Source of the DNA: Phoronis australis
Taxonomy: Eukaryota > Phoronida > Phoronidae
Direction: 5' to 3'
DNA: 64,000 bases
NCBI GenBank assembly: GCA_002633005.1
Contig: NMRA01000661.1
Coordinates: 155,718-219,717, forward strand
A model generated the notes under the pieces. It was not told where the DNA came from, searched no databases, and saw only the letters and a program-made list of their open reading frames with translations. Shown here in pieces: positions 22,701 to 37,700 of this stretch (the stretch's first letter is position 1; every line of letters starts with the position of its first letter). Both the position numbers and the translations under genes were made by a program.

Positions 22701-25700
22701 AACTCTTGAGGGCAATTCAGTTTCCGTCACAGTTTTGAGGCTAACTTCTTGGCACTGACAAAAAATGCCAAACAAGAAGAATTCTAAATTTTTTACAAAA
22801 AGGTATGCAGCTAGATACTGGTAAAAACAGGGAGAAGCGTTTACAATGAAGTTATCATAAAATAAGGTGCACTTCCTGCAGTCTTCTAGTAGAAATTAGT
22901 TTGGCCAAATAACTGAACAATGTGACTGTTAAAATCACCGGCAACAATTGAATCATTATTTACAGGTACTACTGTCTTCAAACACTGGTACACGCTCAGG
23001 TGGGAGATTTTTTTCAAGACCAGTTTCCATAAAAACATATTTTTTGACAAAATTTGCTAAGCAATATATAGACAGTGTCTTTTTCAATCTGGCTCAAAGG
23101 GATGTTCATGGCCAGAAAATTAGTCTCATCCTCACCACAGAATCAAAGCCATAATTCCCACAATCGCAGTAGCCTAATCTGAGAGGGTTAAAACCCACTT
23201 GATAAACAGTAAGTATTTTCAGAGTATTGAACTGGCACTATCAGTGAATGCCAACAAACAATGGCGGGATTATCAAACATAATTTTATGGGTCTACAATC
23301 AATATGCTGATAGTTATTCAATACTTGGTTACNNNNNNNNNNNNNNNNNNNNNNNNNNNACAAAAAACCAATGCAAATTAAATAATGTAATATCAGAAAT
23401 AAAAAATATCAAAATTGATATAAACAAGTCAATGCTGCAAAACAATGATTTTGTTACATTTATTTTAGCAAATCCTGACCAATCCCTTAACAAAACGAGC
23501 CAAAATCCAGTTACATAGTACATAGACTAGTTGACCTGACCACCACTCTAAAGAATTACCAAACAATACTCATCCAGTTCAAGGCTCATGTTCTGCTTAA
23601 CACCAAATTCTTAAATTGCAAATTTACACGTTTAACACCAATGCCTACTGTATACAAACAATGCTCCATCGAAGGAGTCCTGTTTCGCATGAATCTTAGC
23701 TTCCAAAACGTACCCCACTTGCTTATTAACAGAAATTCCACCCGAATCCTGACTGGTGCAAGACTGCAAAGTCAATACAGCTGCCAGAGCGTTAACCCCA
23801 TTGGCCATTCGTTTTCAAACACCAATACTCAATTAAATGCCCACCTCCTGACTTCTGAGTATAATAACGGCTTTAATCTGGATGAGTACTGTAGTCCATG
23901 CCTACCACCACCTTACAGTTGCATCCGTTACCCGACAACGCTACAAGATCTAGCTAACATCAAGTAGGGTCAAATGAATCAACTGAAGGGTCTACGCATT
24001 GTGAATACGAACTCTTGAGGGCAATTCAGTTTCCGTCACAGTTTTGAGGCTAACTTCTTGGCACTGACAAAAAATGCCAAACAAGAAGAATTCTAAATTT
24101 TTTACAAAAAGGTATGCAGCTAGATACTGGTAAAAACAGGGAGAAGCGTTTACAATGAAGTTATCTTAAAATAAGGTGCACTTCCTGCAGTCTTCTAGTA
24201 GAAATTAGTTTGGCCAAATAACTGAACAATGTGACTGTTAAAATCACCGGCAACAATTGAATCATTATTTACAGGTACTACTGTCTTCAAACACTGGTAC
24301 ACACTCAGGTGGGAGATTTTTTTCAAGACCAGTTTCCATAAAAACATATTTTTTGACAAAATTTGCTAAGCAATATATAGACAGTGTCTTTTTCAATCTG
24401 GCTCAAAGGGATTTTCATGGCCAGAAAATTAGTCTCATCCTCACCACAGAATCAAAGCCATAATTCCCACAGTCGCAGTAGCCTAATCTGAGAGGGTTAA
24501 AACCCACTTGATAAACAGTAAGTATTTTCAGCGTATTGAACTGGCACTATCAGTGAATGCCAACAAACAATGGCGGGATTATCAAACATAATTTTATGGG
24601 TCTACAATCAATATGCTGATAGTTATTCAATACTTGGTTACCAAAGTATTATATACCTTAAAGTGCAAGTCTCAAGATTTTCTACAATGCATGAAACGAC
24701 ATTTAAATTTCCTAACAAAATCTTAAGGAAGGCTCTCTTAAACCTCCATAGTAAAGAGACAACCAACAAGACATTTTTTGAGAATCTCTCATGCATGCAC
24801 CAGCGTCCTGCGCAATCCAACACGATTCCGCTCTCTTTTCACTTTGATACGGGGAGAATATTTTATCACTCATGAGACATTCCCTTACTTAAGGGAAGAC
24901 ACCCTTGTGCCAGACCTAAACCCTGTTGCTAACCACCTTGCAAAAAATTCTTACCATCAGTTATGAAAATAACTTCAAATACGAGTCGTGGATTTTCCTT
25001 GTTCTCTTGCTGCTCACCCACAATACACAGAATTTTTTGACAGCAGTAGTTAATTAAATATGGGTCATACATTGGCACTTTACAAATTTGAAGTAGTCCC
25101 AAAATTTTCTAAATTTACCGAGTCCCTGGGACTAAATGACGAATGGTCACCGACAGTGCAAATCCCACTCCCACGTATGTCAAGTGAGGTCGTACCAGTC
25201 GAAGGCAATTTCAAAGCCATAAAATATGACCAAGGCAACACTACGGCAAAAAAATCAACAAGCCAGAACAATATTTGAGAAATCCAGCCTCTATATCCTT
25301 TGTTGGCTATTGCTGAGAATGCTGAATTCACCTCAAAAACAACCGACATTCTAGTTTGAGCCATCTGATTCTTATTCAGAGTGAGACCAACCCACGCGTT
25401 CCAATTTTGCATAGTCCTGCCTACCTTGCATAACTCTCTGTCCAGCATAAGTTAGGAAAGCATTAAGGATATCTTGCAATGTGTCCCTCGACTTACTGTT
25501 AACTAGCAATGTGTATGCTGCGTTTCAAAGCACAGTCATGGTTCCCAGTATTTTCATTTTACAATAAAATTTCCTACATCCACAAGGTATTTTTTATCAT
25601 CACAACAAAATAGGCTGAGGTGATTTTTGCTAAAAATGAAAAATGCAAATGATACTTGGCTCCAGGAATTCACGAGGTGATGTGATTTTCTAAATTATAT

Positions 25701-28700
25701 AATGAAATTTTCCATTAGTGTTCTTTAAGTCTTCACGCTAAATATTCATTTTCCACAGCAACTCCTTCAGTCATTGCGCAGTTTTTTCCTAATGACTGGG
25801 AACCATGAATCACGTGTATGGCTTAAAGTTAAGATACCCTGCGTTATGTTCCTTCGTTTGCCTGCCAATGTTCCAGTAGTTTGCGAAACTCTGTAGGTCC
25901 CGGTCGTGGCATCTGTCAGAGTGACTACCCGCTGTGTACTGAAGTCTGCAGCAGTATTAGTTAAACCCATGTAGCGTATGACTCGAGTGTGATCTTCAGT
26001 ATATAATTGGGTCGTATTGAAATGAAGACCTACTCTCTTTTACACATTTCTGTCGAGCAGTATTTGGGTAAGTCTTCATTAAATTAAATTTCATTTCATT
26101 AAAACATTATTGGTTATATGAGGGTGATAGTGTTTGCCAGGAGGTGAAAAAAGTTCCGTCTATCTCATTAGTACCATGATAATAGATGATGCAAGCAATT
26201 CAGGAGAAATAACTAAACTATTATACAACAATCATTGACAAAAGAGTGGCATTATCAAACCAATACTTTGACACCCAGTGTTACAGTGTCAGTCCTGTTA
26301 TCAGACAGACTCCTCTAACATTAGTTTAATACCGTCTGATTAACTCATGAACTAAATGGAAACATGGGATTGCCCGCTTTGACAACTAAAAGCACAGCGT
26401 ACGAAAACAGACCGACGCAATATTTTTATGTCCACCAGCGGGACAAAGTCAAGGTTCTCTGCGGGTGATTGTTATGATGCACTGACACAGTTAGACTGCA
26501 CTGTACACAGTGGTCAAAGTCTACCTAACATGCAAAAACACCAACATCCGTGAAACCAATGAGCGCAATATGCACAGAGTAGAAACCCCTACAGAACTAT
26601 ACATGGTCACATCACATGACCTGGTCGCTGAACAGGGAGGAAAAAACCTTCAAAACACAGTCTGATTAGATTCTTGTATTCGAGTGGTGACCTTGATGGC
26701 TCAGTGGACCAGAGCACTTGCATGTATTGCAGAATGTCTCCCGGCTAGAGCCCAGGTCAGGGAAAAATTATCGTTGTTCCACGTATGGTTCCGCAGAGGC
26801 ACAATCTACTATACGCATACAGAACCAGACCATGAAGGTCAATCACATAACAAACAACAAACTAAAGGTACATGTATACAACAAGCGCATAATGAATGTC
26901 ATCTTTCAGTTAAACGGCAGCTGACTCCTTGAGACTACACAAAACTGATAAATCAGTCTAAGTATCTTGAGACTTGACCACAAATCTATGTCAGTGTAAA
27001 TAAAGCGTGAAAGAATGACTTTTTAATAGATGAACATTTTGAACCTCAAATACGTGACTACCCAAAACTGACAAGCACTGTTCCAAGAACAAGCACGTTC
27101 TACGCAACACATATGCTCGTATTATTTTGTAACCAGCCATAACACGATTGCGAAATCAGATTATACACTCAGTTACAGTTATCTGAGCTGAGGGATGGAA
27201 ACTGTGAAGTTGACATTCACTATGCACTTTAGTTACACTGTTACGAGTTCTAAGTACAGATTAGAGTTTCTGGTGGGAAAAGTTTACACTAATTGAGAAG
27301 AGACAGATGCACAAACTGACACACAATATACCTTCGATACGCAGGTCATTGCCATTAACTAATTTGACGTCTAAAAGGTCGATTTCTGCCCATGAGGAAT
27401 AACAACAAATCAAGAATAAGTCACAGATCATCGGGAGGTTGGCTTGACCTGGTAAGCCATTTAAAGAGATGAACCTATACTCAAGCAATAAAAACAGCCA
27501 TTTTGTAACAAGTGTAGAGAGGCACAAACGACCTCTTAACTTAGTGAAGAAAAAGTTAAAACTGGCTAAGCCCTACTTAACCAAGTGAACAGATGGCAAG
27601 TGCAAAGCTTTGGTCTCGAAAAAAGACAAAACAGAGCTACCAAGCAATGAGAACAGACTTAGCAAAAAGCCAGTAAGGTGAGAAACATGATAAAAATGGA
27701 TAAAAACTACTTACCTTAGTTGGAAAATATAATTATACTTATTGAAATGATTCTGCTCTCATATTTTTGCCTAGTACATCGAAAAATTTTGAAAAGTCTG
27801 TGATCCGGAAGACAGTGCTGTTCACCGTAATGTAGAGGATATTCCGAGCTAACGAAGTCGAGGATATTAAGGATATTCATGGATTGAGACAAATTGAGAC
27901 AGGATTAAATGTAATTTATCAAATAACGGTGGGTGGTTCTGACAAAAAAGAAATAGCTGTATACACGGAGAAATGCAGGACTTACACTGGGAAGAATGAT
28001 GGAATACAAATACTACACAAAGTCATTCTCCACTCCAAGCACTTGTAACGGGACACAACGGCAACAGCCAATCAGATGTCTCCTTACATGCGAGCAGACC
28101 ACAGCACCATCGCCTGATATTGCAGTCAATCATTGACACCAACAACACATCCATACAAGGGGTCAAGGGGTCAAGGGGTCAAAGCAAGCCTGCACAAGCA
28201 AAATGCAAAACCAACAACAAACACAGGAGACAGATCACACCCTAAGATGACTGTGGGGGAGGGGGAACGCACAATTACCTGAGCTCTTTGGCCTATCTTT
28301 TTGCGGAGATTTTGTTGGAGGCACATAACTGCAGTCTTGTTTGCTTGCCTATAGAAAGAAAGGTACAACGTGCATCAGACCGCTTGCAATTGTTTTTTAT
28401 GGACACATAGGTTGTCAAGGAGCATTTGTTGATAATTCAACTTGTCCCATTTTGAAACCTTAAGCTTATTTAGGACTTTTTCAACAAATCTGTGTATTTA
28501 GTCGTAAATTTACAATTAATGTAAGTGCTATACACTTTTTTATAGAGCAAATAACGTAGAAAATAAATCCGAAACTAAAAGAGGCGAACCAGATCCTCTA
28601 AATTATACACTTGTTTGACGAAATGTAGAATAAATATACGTAAATAAAACCAAAAAATGTATCCATGAAAATTTCGGATTTAATAACATCCTTCGTCAAC

Positions 28701-31700
28701 AGAAACAGAAATAAAGTAAAATCAAACACTATATGACACTTGACATGTGATATATGGCGTAATGAGCATGATACATTGTTGCTGAAAAAAGTAAATAAAG
28801 ACTTGTTTATTATATCCTTTACTTTTTTCTGCAACGTGTCATGCTCATTACGCCATATATCAGATGTCAATTGTCATATAGTGTTTGATTTTACTTTATT
28901 TCTGTTTCTGTTGACGAAGGATGTCATTATATCTGAAAATTTCAGTGATCCAATTTTGTTGTTTTATTTAGTTACGTATATTTATAGAGCAAAGGTATAC
29001 ATTTAAATTTTCTAAAAAAACCTGTAGAATTGAAGTTTTAACTTTTTAAAATTGTGAATATTTGTGTCTTTTTAGTAAACTTTAGCAAAAAAGAAAGGCA
29101 CATTCATAGCAAAACAACGAAATCAATAACATTATCATATTTTGTTTGATACAAATGTTCAAGCTAATTCTCAAAAACACTCACTGTTACAGTTTTCATT
29201 TGATGCAACTTTACATTTTTTCCACGAAGCTCATAAATCTCCTGTTTTTCGATAGCTCATCAAGCAAAAGTGCACACTTTGTAACAGTGTTTTAGAGAAA
29301 AATGCATAAATCCCAGTATCTGAAAGTTTCACGTGAATCTTGTCAGTCCTTTCCGAAACACGATGTTCTGAGGTTAGCCAAATGTCTGGGATCCCACGTA
29401 ACCTTAAACAGTTCCCATACACGTGACAGTGACAGTAAGCAAACCCGTGCAAAATATGAAAATAAGAATTGATACACGCACGCGTACCTGCATGGGACAT
29501 CCGCTGTTGATCCACTTCTGGCGCCCCCTATCCATGCCGTCGGAACATTGACCGAGCGAAGCACACCAACCGCATTTGAACTTGTCGTGTGTAAACTGCT
29601 GTGAAAGGCAGAGGCCGCAGTTGGCCAGGACATTACACGCTGCAAGTAGGCGCATGAAGTCAAAGTAAGCATCACGTTATATTGACGGAGAGAGATACCA
29701 CCTTACGCATCAAAGCCTGGAGTGACCAATAACAAAAAAGAGGAAAATTTTCCAGGTGATATATCGTTCCACAAATAAATACTAGGCTTGTGTGATAGAA
29801 ATATTTTTGGTGATAAATTATTTAACTGAAATAAACGTTTTTGCATGAACAAAGTCGAAATAATGACAAAAAAGAGACACAAAAATGGACATCAAATAAA
29901 AAGAGGAAATCAAAACCAAAAAAGAGAAAGTCCTCTCTTACAAGAGGAAAATTCCAAGCCCTGATGCATTAACATACTAGGAATTGCTGTAGGGTCTGTT
30001 ACATGACAAGTCACTTGGGGCAGACATTTGGCATGACACTTCCAATTCACAGTTTCTAAAAAAGGGGTTTAGCCAATTGGTTATGAGAGCATCATCATTC
30101 AAAATTAAATTTATTGTCTCAGAAACCTGTCTAACAGTAATGAGTATATTCCCAGAAACTGTGCGCTTTTGCTCAAGGGAGATCTAATTATTTTCAGAAA
30201 CTGTAGTGTGGAGTAGAAGACCAAATTTCTGACTTAAGTCTGCTGTTGGGTAACGTGTTGCAATTAGATAAACGAGGGAAAGTTCCACGACTACTTACTG
30301 GGTAAAGGCTCAATGATGACGGCGCTGCCTGTTCTGATGAGAGTTGTGTTGATCACCACCTTATGGTATTCATAGATTGTGCGACGTGTTATGGCTGAAG
30401 AGATAAACAACCAAGGGAGATAAAAAACAAGTGACTGCATTTCTGACAACCAAAACACAGCCTCGAAAGCATTTTCCAATGTTGACTATGGACTGTGGCA
30501 TGAAACAAGTAATCAGTTTCTTAATGCATGAAATGTATGTTCATTAATTTTTTGATCACTCGCTCTGCAAGTTGCATAGAATTTTAAAAAACTCTCACAA
30601 ATTCAAAGAAAATTAAAATAACCACAGCAGCAGTGGGATCTTTCAAACACAAATAGAATGATTTGAAAATGGGCATTTGCTGTTCTCTTCTTGAAAAAAC
30701 CTTATCTCCCAAACTTCATCGAGACCCTTCATCAAACACCAGTGCCTCGATACTGGGACAAATGCAAACAAAGAAACAGGTACTCCAAACTGCCCACAAA
30801 TCAATGTTGGCCTGCTTAGCGTCAATAGATTAATCACCTGCATCAAATTTTGTTTTTCAAACCGTTTGGCAGAAAGAATAAGACAGACATAAAAAAACAG
30901 GCTGATCAAAACACTGAAACTGCCACTGCAGGACACAAAATGCCTGGGTTGTGCGAAAATAGGCAGCTTTTGTCTACACGTGTCAAATTTCATAAACTTA
31001 CAGCAAAGGACATCAAGGTAGTCCTAAAAGCAGACGCAAAAAGGAAAAATTACCTTAAAAAGCATAACAATATTGGGATCTGTCCAGCAGTTAACATAAG
31101 CTGTGTTCTTGTCAACTCAAAACATACATTACGAAATTTCATGACCATCCTTCGAGAACCTGGTACATAATATGTCAACAAAAACAAACTAAAATAGCCA
31201 CTAGGTGGCATGCCCACATTCAGATCAGTCCTAAAACCAATGCCAGACCTGTTTTTGTTAACAGGAACTTATTGTTGAAATTTCAAGATGATCCTTCGCC
31301 ACACTTGGCAGATATACAGAGCAGGTACAATAAAACTTAAACTCCCACCAGGGGACATAGAAGCATCCGGATCCTCAAGTAGAAAATATCATGTATCCCT
31401 TAAATTGAGAAGACACAAAAAAACAACCAAAATACTAATTTAAAAAGATCCACAAAGAGGAGCAGCAGTAGTCATCTGGGTCAGCCTACTTAGTGGTAGT
31501 GTCATCCCCATAATAGGAACACAGACATAAAATTTCAAAACTTTCCGGAGAATGACTTGGTAGGCATAAAGACGAAGAAGATACTAAGTGCACCACCACA
31601 CCAAATGACCTCAAACTTGGTGAATGAAACCCATGAACACTAATAACTGTATACCTAAAGGTTCAATTTCTACGTGACAATAGATTTCATATTAAATAGT

Positions 31701-34700
31701 TGGCCATATTTCCGCACACCCTTAAGAAAAAGAATTAAAAGCCCAGTGAGAATTAGTTAATACCACCAACAAATTAAATGCCCACTAAAATGAAAGAAAG
31801 CAGCATAATGGCACAATTGTTCAAAACACAAGTAACGACAACAAAATCGAAGTACGTAAACTGGGAAAATGAAACTGGGTCAAGTGAAAACAAGCGGAAA
31901 GTGAGTGTTTTAATTAACACAGTCTCAGTTTTATTACTAACAGGTGAACAATGCATTGATTACTTTCGATGTAATTTGTAAGCAGCTTTTCTTCCGTATC
32001 CGATATCTCCATAAGAAGCTAACATTTGCCTCAATTTTTTGGACACCTGACTGCATTCCAAATAATTCAATAACTTACGGCACGGAGTAAACAGCATCTT
32101 ACCAAAGAAGGGTATGATCGAGTCCCGGTAATAGGCGTCGGACAATCCTACTTTAACAGAATGCCTTCTACTGGAAATGTCGGGGATGCTGATGGGCAGC
32201 TAGATGTGATCAGACAGAGAGGGGCTTAGATAGATGTGACAACAGGGGAGGAGGGGGGCAGTTAATACTGACCATCGATCAGCAACGTGTGGTTAGCTTA
32301 AGCAGGGTATTGTCATGCTGTGCGGCCAAATGTAATTTCACCACGACTTTACCCTCACTTAGGCCAGCATTTAGCACGGGCCACAGACTCCAGTGAACAA
32401 AAGATGCTCTTCAAGAGATCGTCTTCACCTATTGAGCCACATGGTCAACAGAATTTATATATGCTAGTCCAGACAAATTAGGAAAGATTTTGCTAAGTGA
32501 TAAGTTTGGTCATATCAGCTGATAAATGCTCAACAGTGGAGGCATATATAAAACGACCATGCTGTATGCAAAGCCGTGTGAGAGGACGCCTCAGAAACAC
32601 CACCTCGTGGATGTTCAAACAACTGAAAGATGAAGCTGAAGGTTTGGGCACCTGCTGTTCTTACTCAGCCCCAGAGGTGTCACTGAAAGAAGTTCAAGGT
32701 CACAGAATTGAAGGTGACCTGGCTTGACTGGATGTACCAAAAACGTGCATTGCCAATGGACAAAAACAGAGGTGAACTTTCTTAACTGGTTACAGCTGAT
32801 AGTACGACTTTCATTCAAGGCAACACTGTTGGGAGAAAAGTTCTGAATTCCTGCTCTCCAAGGGAAGACGTAGAACATCGTTGTGAATTTGTTCTCATGG
32901 CAACCACAAAATTCCAAATCCCAAGTTTTCTACATACAAAACCACAAAAATTAAGAAAAAATATTAATAAGACTGGGAAGCTTTTAAGCCACAACAAACT
33001 AATCTTTGTTCCACCTCCTCAAATTTACAATAAAGGCGATTATTGATATGCATGTGGTCACTCAAATCCAAGTGTAAATCAAGCCAAGTCAAATGTGAGT
33101 CATCGGAAACATCTGAAAAAGAGGGAGAGACAGGGGAGAGAGAAAACAAGAAGGGAAACGGCAGACACCACAGGCATGAAGCATACATACCGCGGACCGG
33201 GTCATAGCGGTCAAGGTAGTAAGCATCTGATGTGCCAACTCTGACAGGGTGGCTGCTTGTGGAGATGCTGTTTAGAGGGACGGGAATCTGAAATATGAGA
33301 CGATGTAAACAGCTTGCTTCAAGGGCGAATATCCATGGCAACTGAAAACTGAAAGTCTTGTGAAGCATGGCAAAGTGCAATGGGTATGAAATTATCATAA
33401 TCAAGAGCACATTAATTTATACACGACGAAATTGTATTTAAAGGCACCTCACAAATTGACACAATGCAAAATTTTCAATATTCTACAAAGGCATCTCAAT
33501 GCACAGCTTTTTTTGCAAATTTGTGCATGTATGCATCATATCAACTTTTCTTTTGTCACATGTGAGACGCGCTATTTCTCAATGACAACAATCTGTGAAT
33601 AAAAAACCAACACTTGATGCAGCATAAAAAAAAACAGCAAACCTGACAAAACACTAACACTCTAGTAGGTAATTGGCTCACGTTTTGTCACAGAATTCTC
33701 AAAATGTCACAGAATGTCATCATGTCACAGGGAAACCGTTTCATGAGTTTTTATATTTTGAGGTGATGTCACAACATGTCAAGACACATTTTTGGTGAAA
33801 GTCGACAAAGAGAATAAATTATTCAAGGTTGTGTACAACCTTATTGTCTTGCTGTTGTATGAAGACAAATATCTACAAACCTATTCTAACTCCTGGATCA
33901 CATGACCATGACTTTGTATATTACTAAAATTTAGCAATAAAAATAATTTAATGTTACAGCAAAATAACGTAATCAATAACATGACCAAATTTTGTTGGAT
34001 AAATGCACAAGATAAAACCTCAAAAACACTATTAAGCTTTCCTAATTTATCATTTTGTTTTCGTTTTATGCCACTTTTGATTTTTTTATAAAAAACACAA
34101 AAGTCCTTTTGACAGCTCCTCATGCAAAAGTGGAAAATTTTAAAAACAATTCCTAGCAGCTCACAAACATTTTAAGCCTGGTCTGCATACCACCTACAGG
34201 CCACATCATGTGACCTAATGAATGCAAGTCCGAAAAATTTCTGCCCCTGACCCAGACTCGAACCCACAACCAGGGTTAAGATTATATTCACATTATGGGT
34301 GGAATGCCCACTGCTAAGTCTGATTGGATTTCTGTATTTGACCAGTGGTCCTAATGGCTCAGTGGCTAGAGTGTCTGTAGGGTTAGCAGAAGGGCCCGAG
34401 TTTCGAGTCCCGGCCGGGGGCAGAAACCTTTTCGGACTTATGTTCATTAGGCCGCGTGATGTGGCCAACAGGTGGCATGCAGACCAGACTTAAAACTTAA
34501 TGTTTGCGGTCTATTAATTTTCCACGCCAGTTTAAGATTTACAGCATCAGAGAACAGTGCATGAACATAGTATGGTGTCTAAAAGTTTCACTTGAATCTG
34601 ATCAGCCATTTCTGAGACACAATGTTCCAAACTTTGCCAAATTTGGAATTTTTCGATGGTCCTACATAACCTTAAAGCACTGGAAAAGCAAAGAGTTAAA

Positions 34701-37700
34701 GCTATACACCCTCTAGATTCTGCTAAATTTGTTACATAACAGGCCAACTGTACTTTAATTTGGGTTTGGCACATGCGACCTCATTAAAAACCAAAATTGT
34801 GTCCTTTCAATGACAACGTGTTACAATCAATCAATCAGTAAATCAATCAGTCAATCAATCAATCAATAACATGCATTGTACATCATAGGCATTGCCTACA
34901 CATACACAAATACATAAATTCAAATATGTGAGGTGTTGCGGGACATGGGGGTTTAAAGAGTAGCGAGGTCACCGACGGACTACCCAACACCATCTGGTGG
35001 ACAGGTGTGAATATCATTAGAAACAATACTTAATCCCCAGTATCTAGTACTTTGTCAAGAGATAAGTATAAGACCAGCAGAGCACAAAGTGCCTACAGTA
35101 TCAGGAAGTTCCATTACGTGGGGCAATATCCAATCCATTAGCAATGACTTCAAAATTATGGCTACACTTTCAACAATGATACTCACTGGCTTGTTTATCA
35201 GCATGCATGACACTGGAGTAAAGCTTGTTGAGAACGCTTAACAATAGACTGGGCTACTTGTATCTGAAAACTTCAATCGTGTAGGAAACTCACTAAATGG
35301 TAGACTTTTGTACCATGAACTCAAGACCAGCCCATGCACTACCTTGACCACCCAAGTTACCAACGCTTACCTCTTTGTACACAAACACTATCTTCCCATA
35401 TTGGTACAACTGGACTTGAAACGAGAACTTGCCAACTGAAACATGAGACGACAGTTTGTAAAATAAGCTCCGCAGACTGCTGGTCAAGCAAAGAGCCTGG
35501 TCAGCTAGATGTTGCTGCACTCTCCAGCCAATGGACTAACGGCTTCTGTCTTGGGCATAATCCCTGGTCTACGAGTAAAAAAGTGCTCCTGTGTTACTCT
35601 CCGTGAAACTAAGCAGCCCCAACACAACGGCATAGCAACAGTAACCACCAGTGGTTAGTCAGCATTACAAACCCTTCATGACTCTAAACACTCTCTCCCA
35701 CTTAAGAATTAATGAGGCCACGATAACTTCAAACATACCCTTAAGACTAGGCTCTCTGTAATAGGTTACTTTAAACAAGAGCTCAGATAAGCCATAATGA
35801 TACCTAAAACCGGGGACAATTATCCACTCTTCATCTACTCCAAGTCAGTTATTGGCATAACACCGACCAATCACCAAGTCAACATTACCCTGGCGTCAAT
35901 TGCTCATTGAATTAATGCAATGTTCATAGTACACCGATGTTGCTTCAAAGATTTAAAAACCAGTCAGTGCGTCCTTACCATTAGGCTGATCGTTAAGCTG
36001 CACATTCTCCCACTGAACAATCAGGTTTTTGGGATTTTCCTTTTCTGAAAAGAGAACCAAATTGATTGCCCAAGACAAATCTCTAGACAAATCCACAGGC
36101 ATTCAAAGCAGACAAACACATTATGAAGAAAACAAATTCAGCAAAAATGATAAGTATAAAAGACACCTGTTGAATGAAAAAAAAACAAGACAAAGAAACA
36201 TCTCGTAGTCTTTAACTTCTATCTGTCTAACAGAGGGCATTATGAGTCACTCACGATTAATTTGGTAGTGGATTAGCGAGTCGGAGCCGAGAGTAGTGTC
36301 AAAGTTGGCCATCAGAGGCGCTATATACTGTGTTGCTGTCAGGAACTGGTGGAGGAAGTCACTCATGTATAGAAAGCCGCCTGTTGCTATGGTGATCTTC
36401 TGCTGCAAGTGTCCATAGAATAGAAATTGGAAGGGGAGCTTGATGGCCTACAAAGAAATAAAAATTGTGTAATATGATTTAAAAATTTTCTGGATTAAAC
36501 CATCTTATTTTACTAACGGATTAAGTATTTTATTTTACTTACAAAATGATTCAAACAAAGCATTTATTGCACAAACTCAAACAGTTGAAGCGTTTTTATT
36601 TGCTGATTAACTAGGCACATCCAAGTGGGTGTTAACTGATCTTCAGTAACAGGATTATCCAACAGATGTTTGAATCGAGAATTATCTCCCTCAGAAGTAC
36701 AGATTAAGATCGCAGCATTTAAAAACAATTGTGACCTGCTTGGCTTCACAGCCTCTTGTTAGGAACAGGAACCAAATACTGACAAGGAATTGTCGGGAGG
36801 CCCATACACGACTATCGATTAAAGCAGCGATGAATCCTCCCATTTAAACTATTAAGGATGTACTGCACCCAGTTTATGGCGTTACTAATATAACATGCAA
36901 TTAGGAAAAGAAACTCCAGGGATTTTAAGAATTAAAACAACGGGCAAGTACACAGAAAAACAATGTTATTCACTGCATGTGATTTAAATTTCCAGAGACT
37001 GGTTTGCAAACCAGCATGAGTTAAGACACACGACAGTCCTTAGAAAATATTTGAAGTCCACGACTGCACATAATCCCAGCAAAATCAGAAAACATTGTCA
37101 TAGCTTAACTAACACTAGTTAACAGAGAATGGTAAGTTTTACTGACAACTAGTAAAAAGCCACGTATGTTAAACATTTGAGTATTTATACGCACAACAAA
37201 GAAAATACTTGTGATAACAATCGGACTATTAACCTGTTGGCAATATCATGCAACTACTGCATGTAGCCATATACATCATAGGCACCTCAACATCATATCT
37301 ATTGGTTTGGCTAGATGCCAAGCTACAGGAATGATCAGTGACAGTTATTTTCCTTTCCGGCCAATTTCGCAATCAGTTGTTCATTCTTTCTACTATATAG
37401 ATTACTGTTCATTTATTAAGTTTCTCAGAAAATAAGGGCCAACACAGAAGGTACGCATAGTTTTTGGATGACTGATTCGAGCACTTTTATTCGTACGAAC
37501 ACAGTGTGTCATGGCCTTCTCATCAACATGTTAACATAATTTATGTATATTTTCATAATGATCCTTTGAGCAGTATGGCAGATAGAGAGTAGGAAGGCAG
37601 AAAATGGCAGAACATCCGTCTGAAAATGGAATGGCATTATTGCCTCCGTATTAAAATCATATTTGCCAAATTTCATGAAGATCTGCCAACTGAAGGAACT

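Larger units (their letters stand above)
18922..28278 (-). other. PLXDC intron 10 (9.4 kb)
   Basis: The intron between exon 11 and exon 10. It contains the degenerate repeat cluster at 19.6-20.65 kb, the near-identical duplication at 22.05-24.64 kb and one SINE near 26.66 kb. I searched for further phase-1 exons and found none convincing, but a small one could be missed. Confidence 0.6.

Noticed and set aside
22332-23967. A duplicated 108-codon gene (22332-22658 and 23641-23967)
   Set aside because: The frames are identical because the whole 1,282-bp block is duplicated, probably by assembly; no coding signature or splice context supports them.
28598-29006. Two overlapping opposite-strand open frames with the same protein start
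   Set aside because: They are the two arms of the foldback read on opposite strands.
34355-34410. A tRNA gene
   Set aside because: A and B boxes are present, but the acceptor stem does not pair and a SINE body follows; it also shares its head with the copy at 26661.
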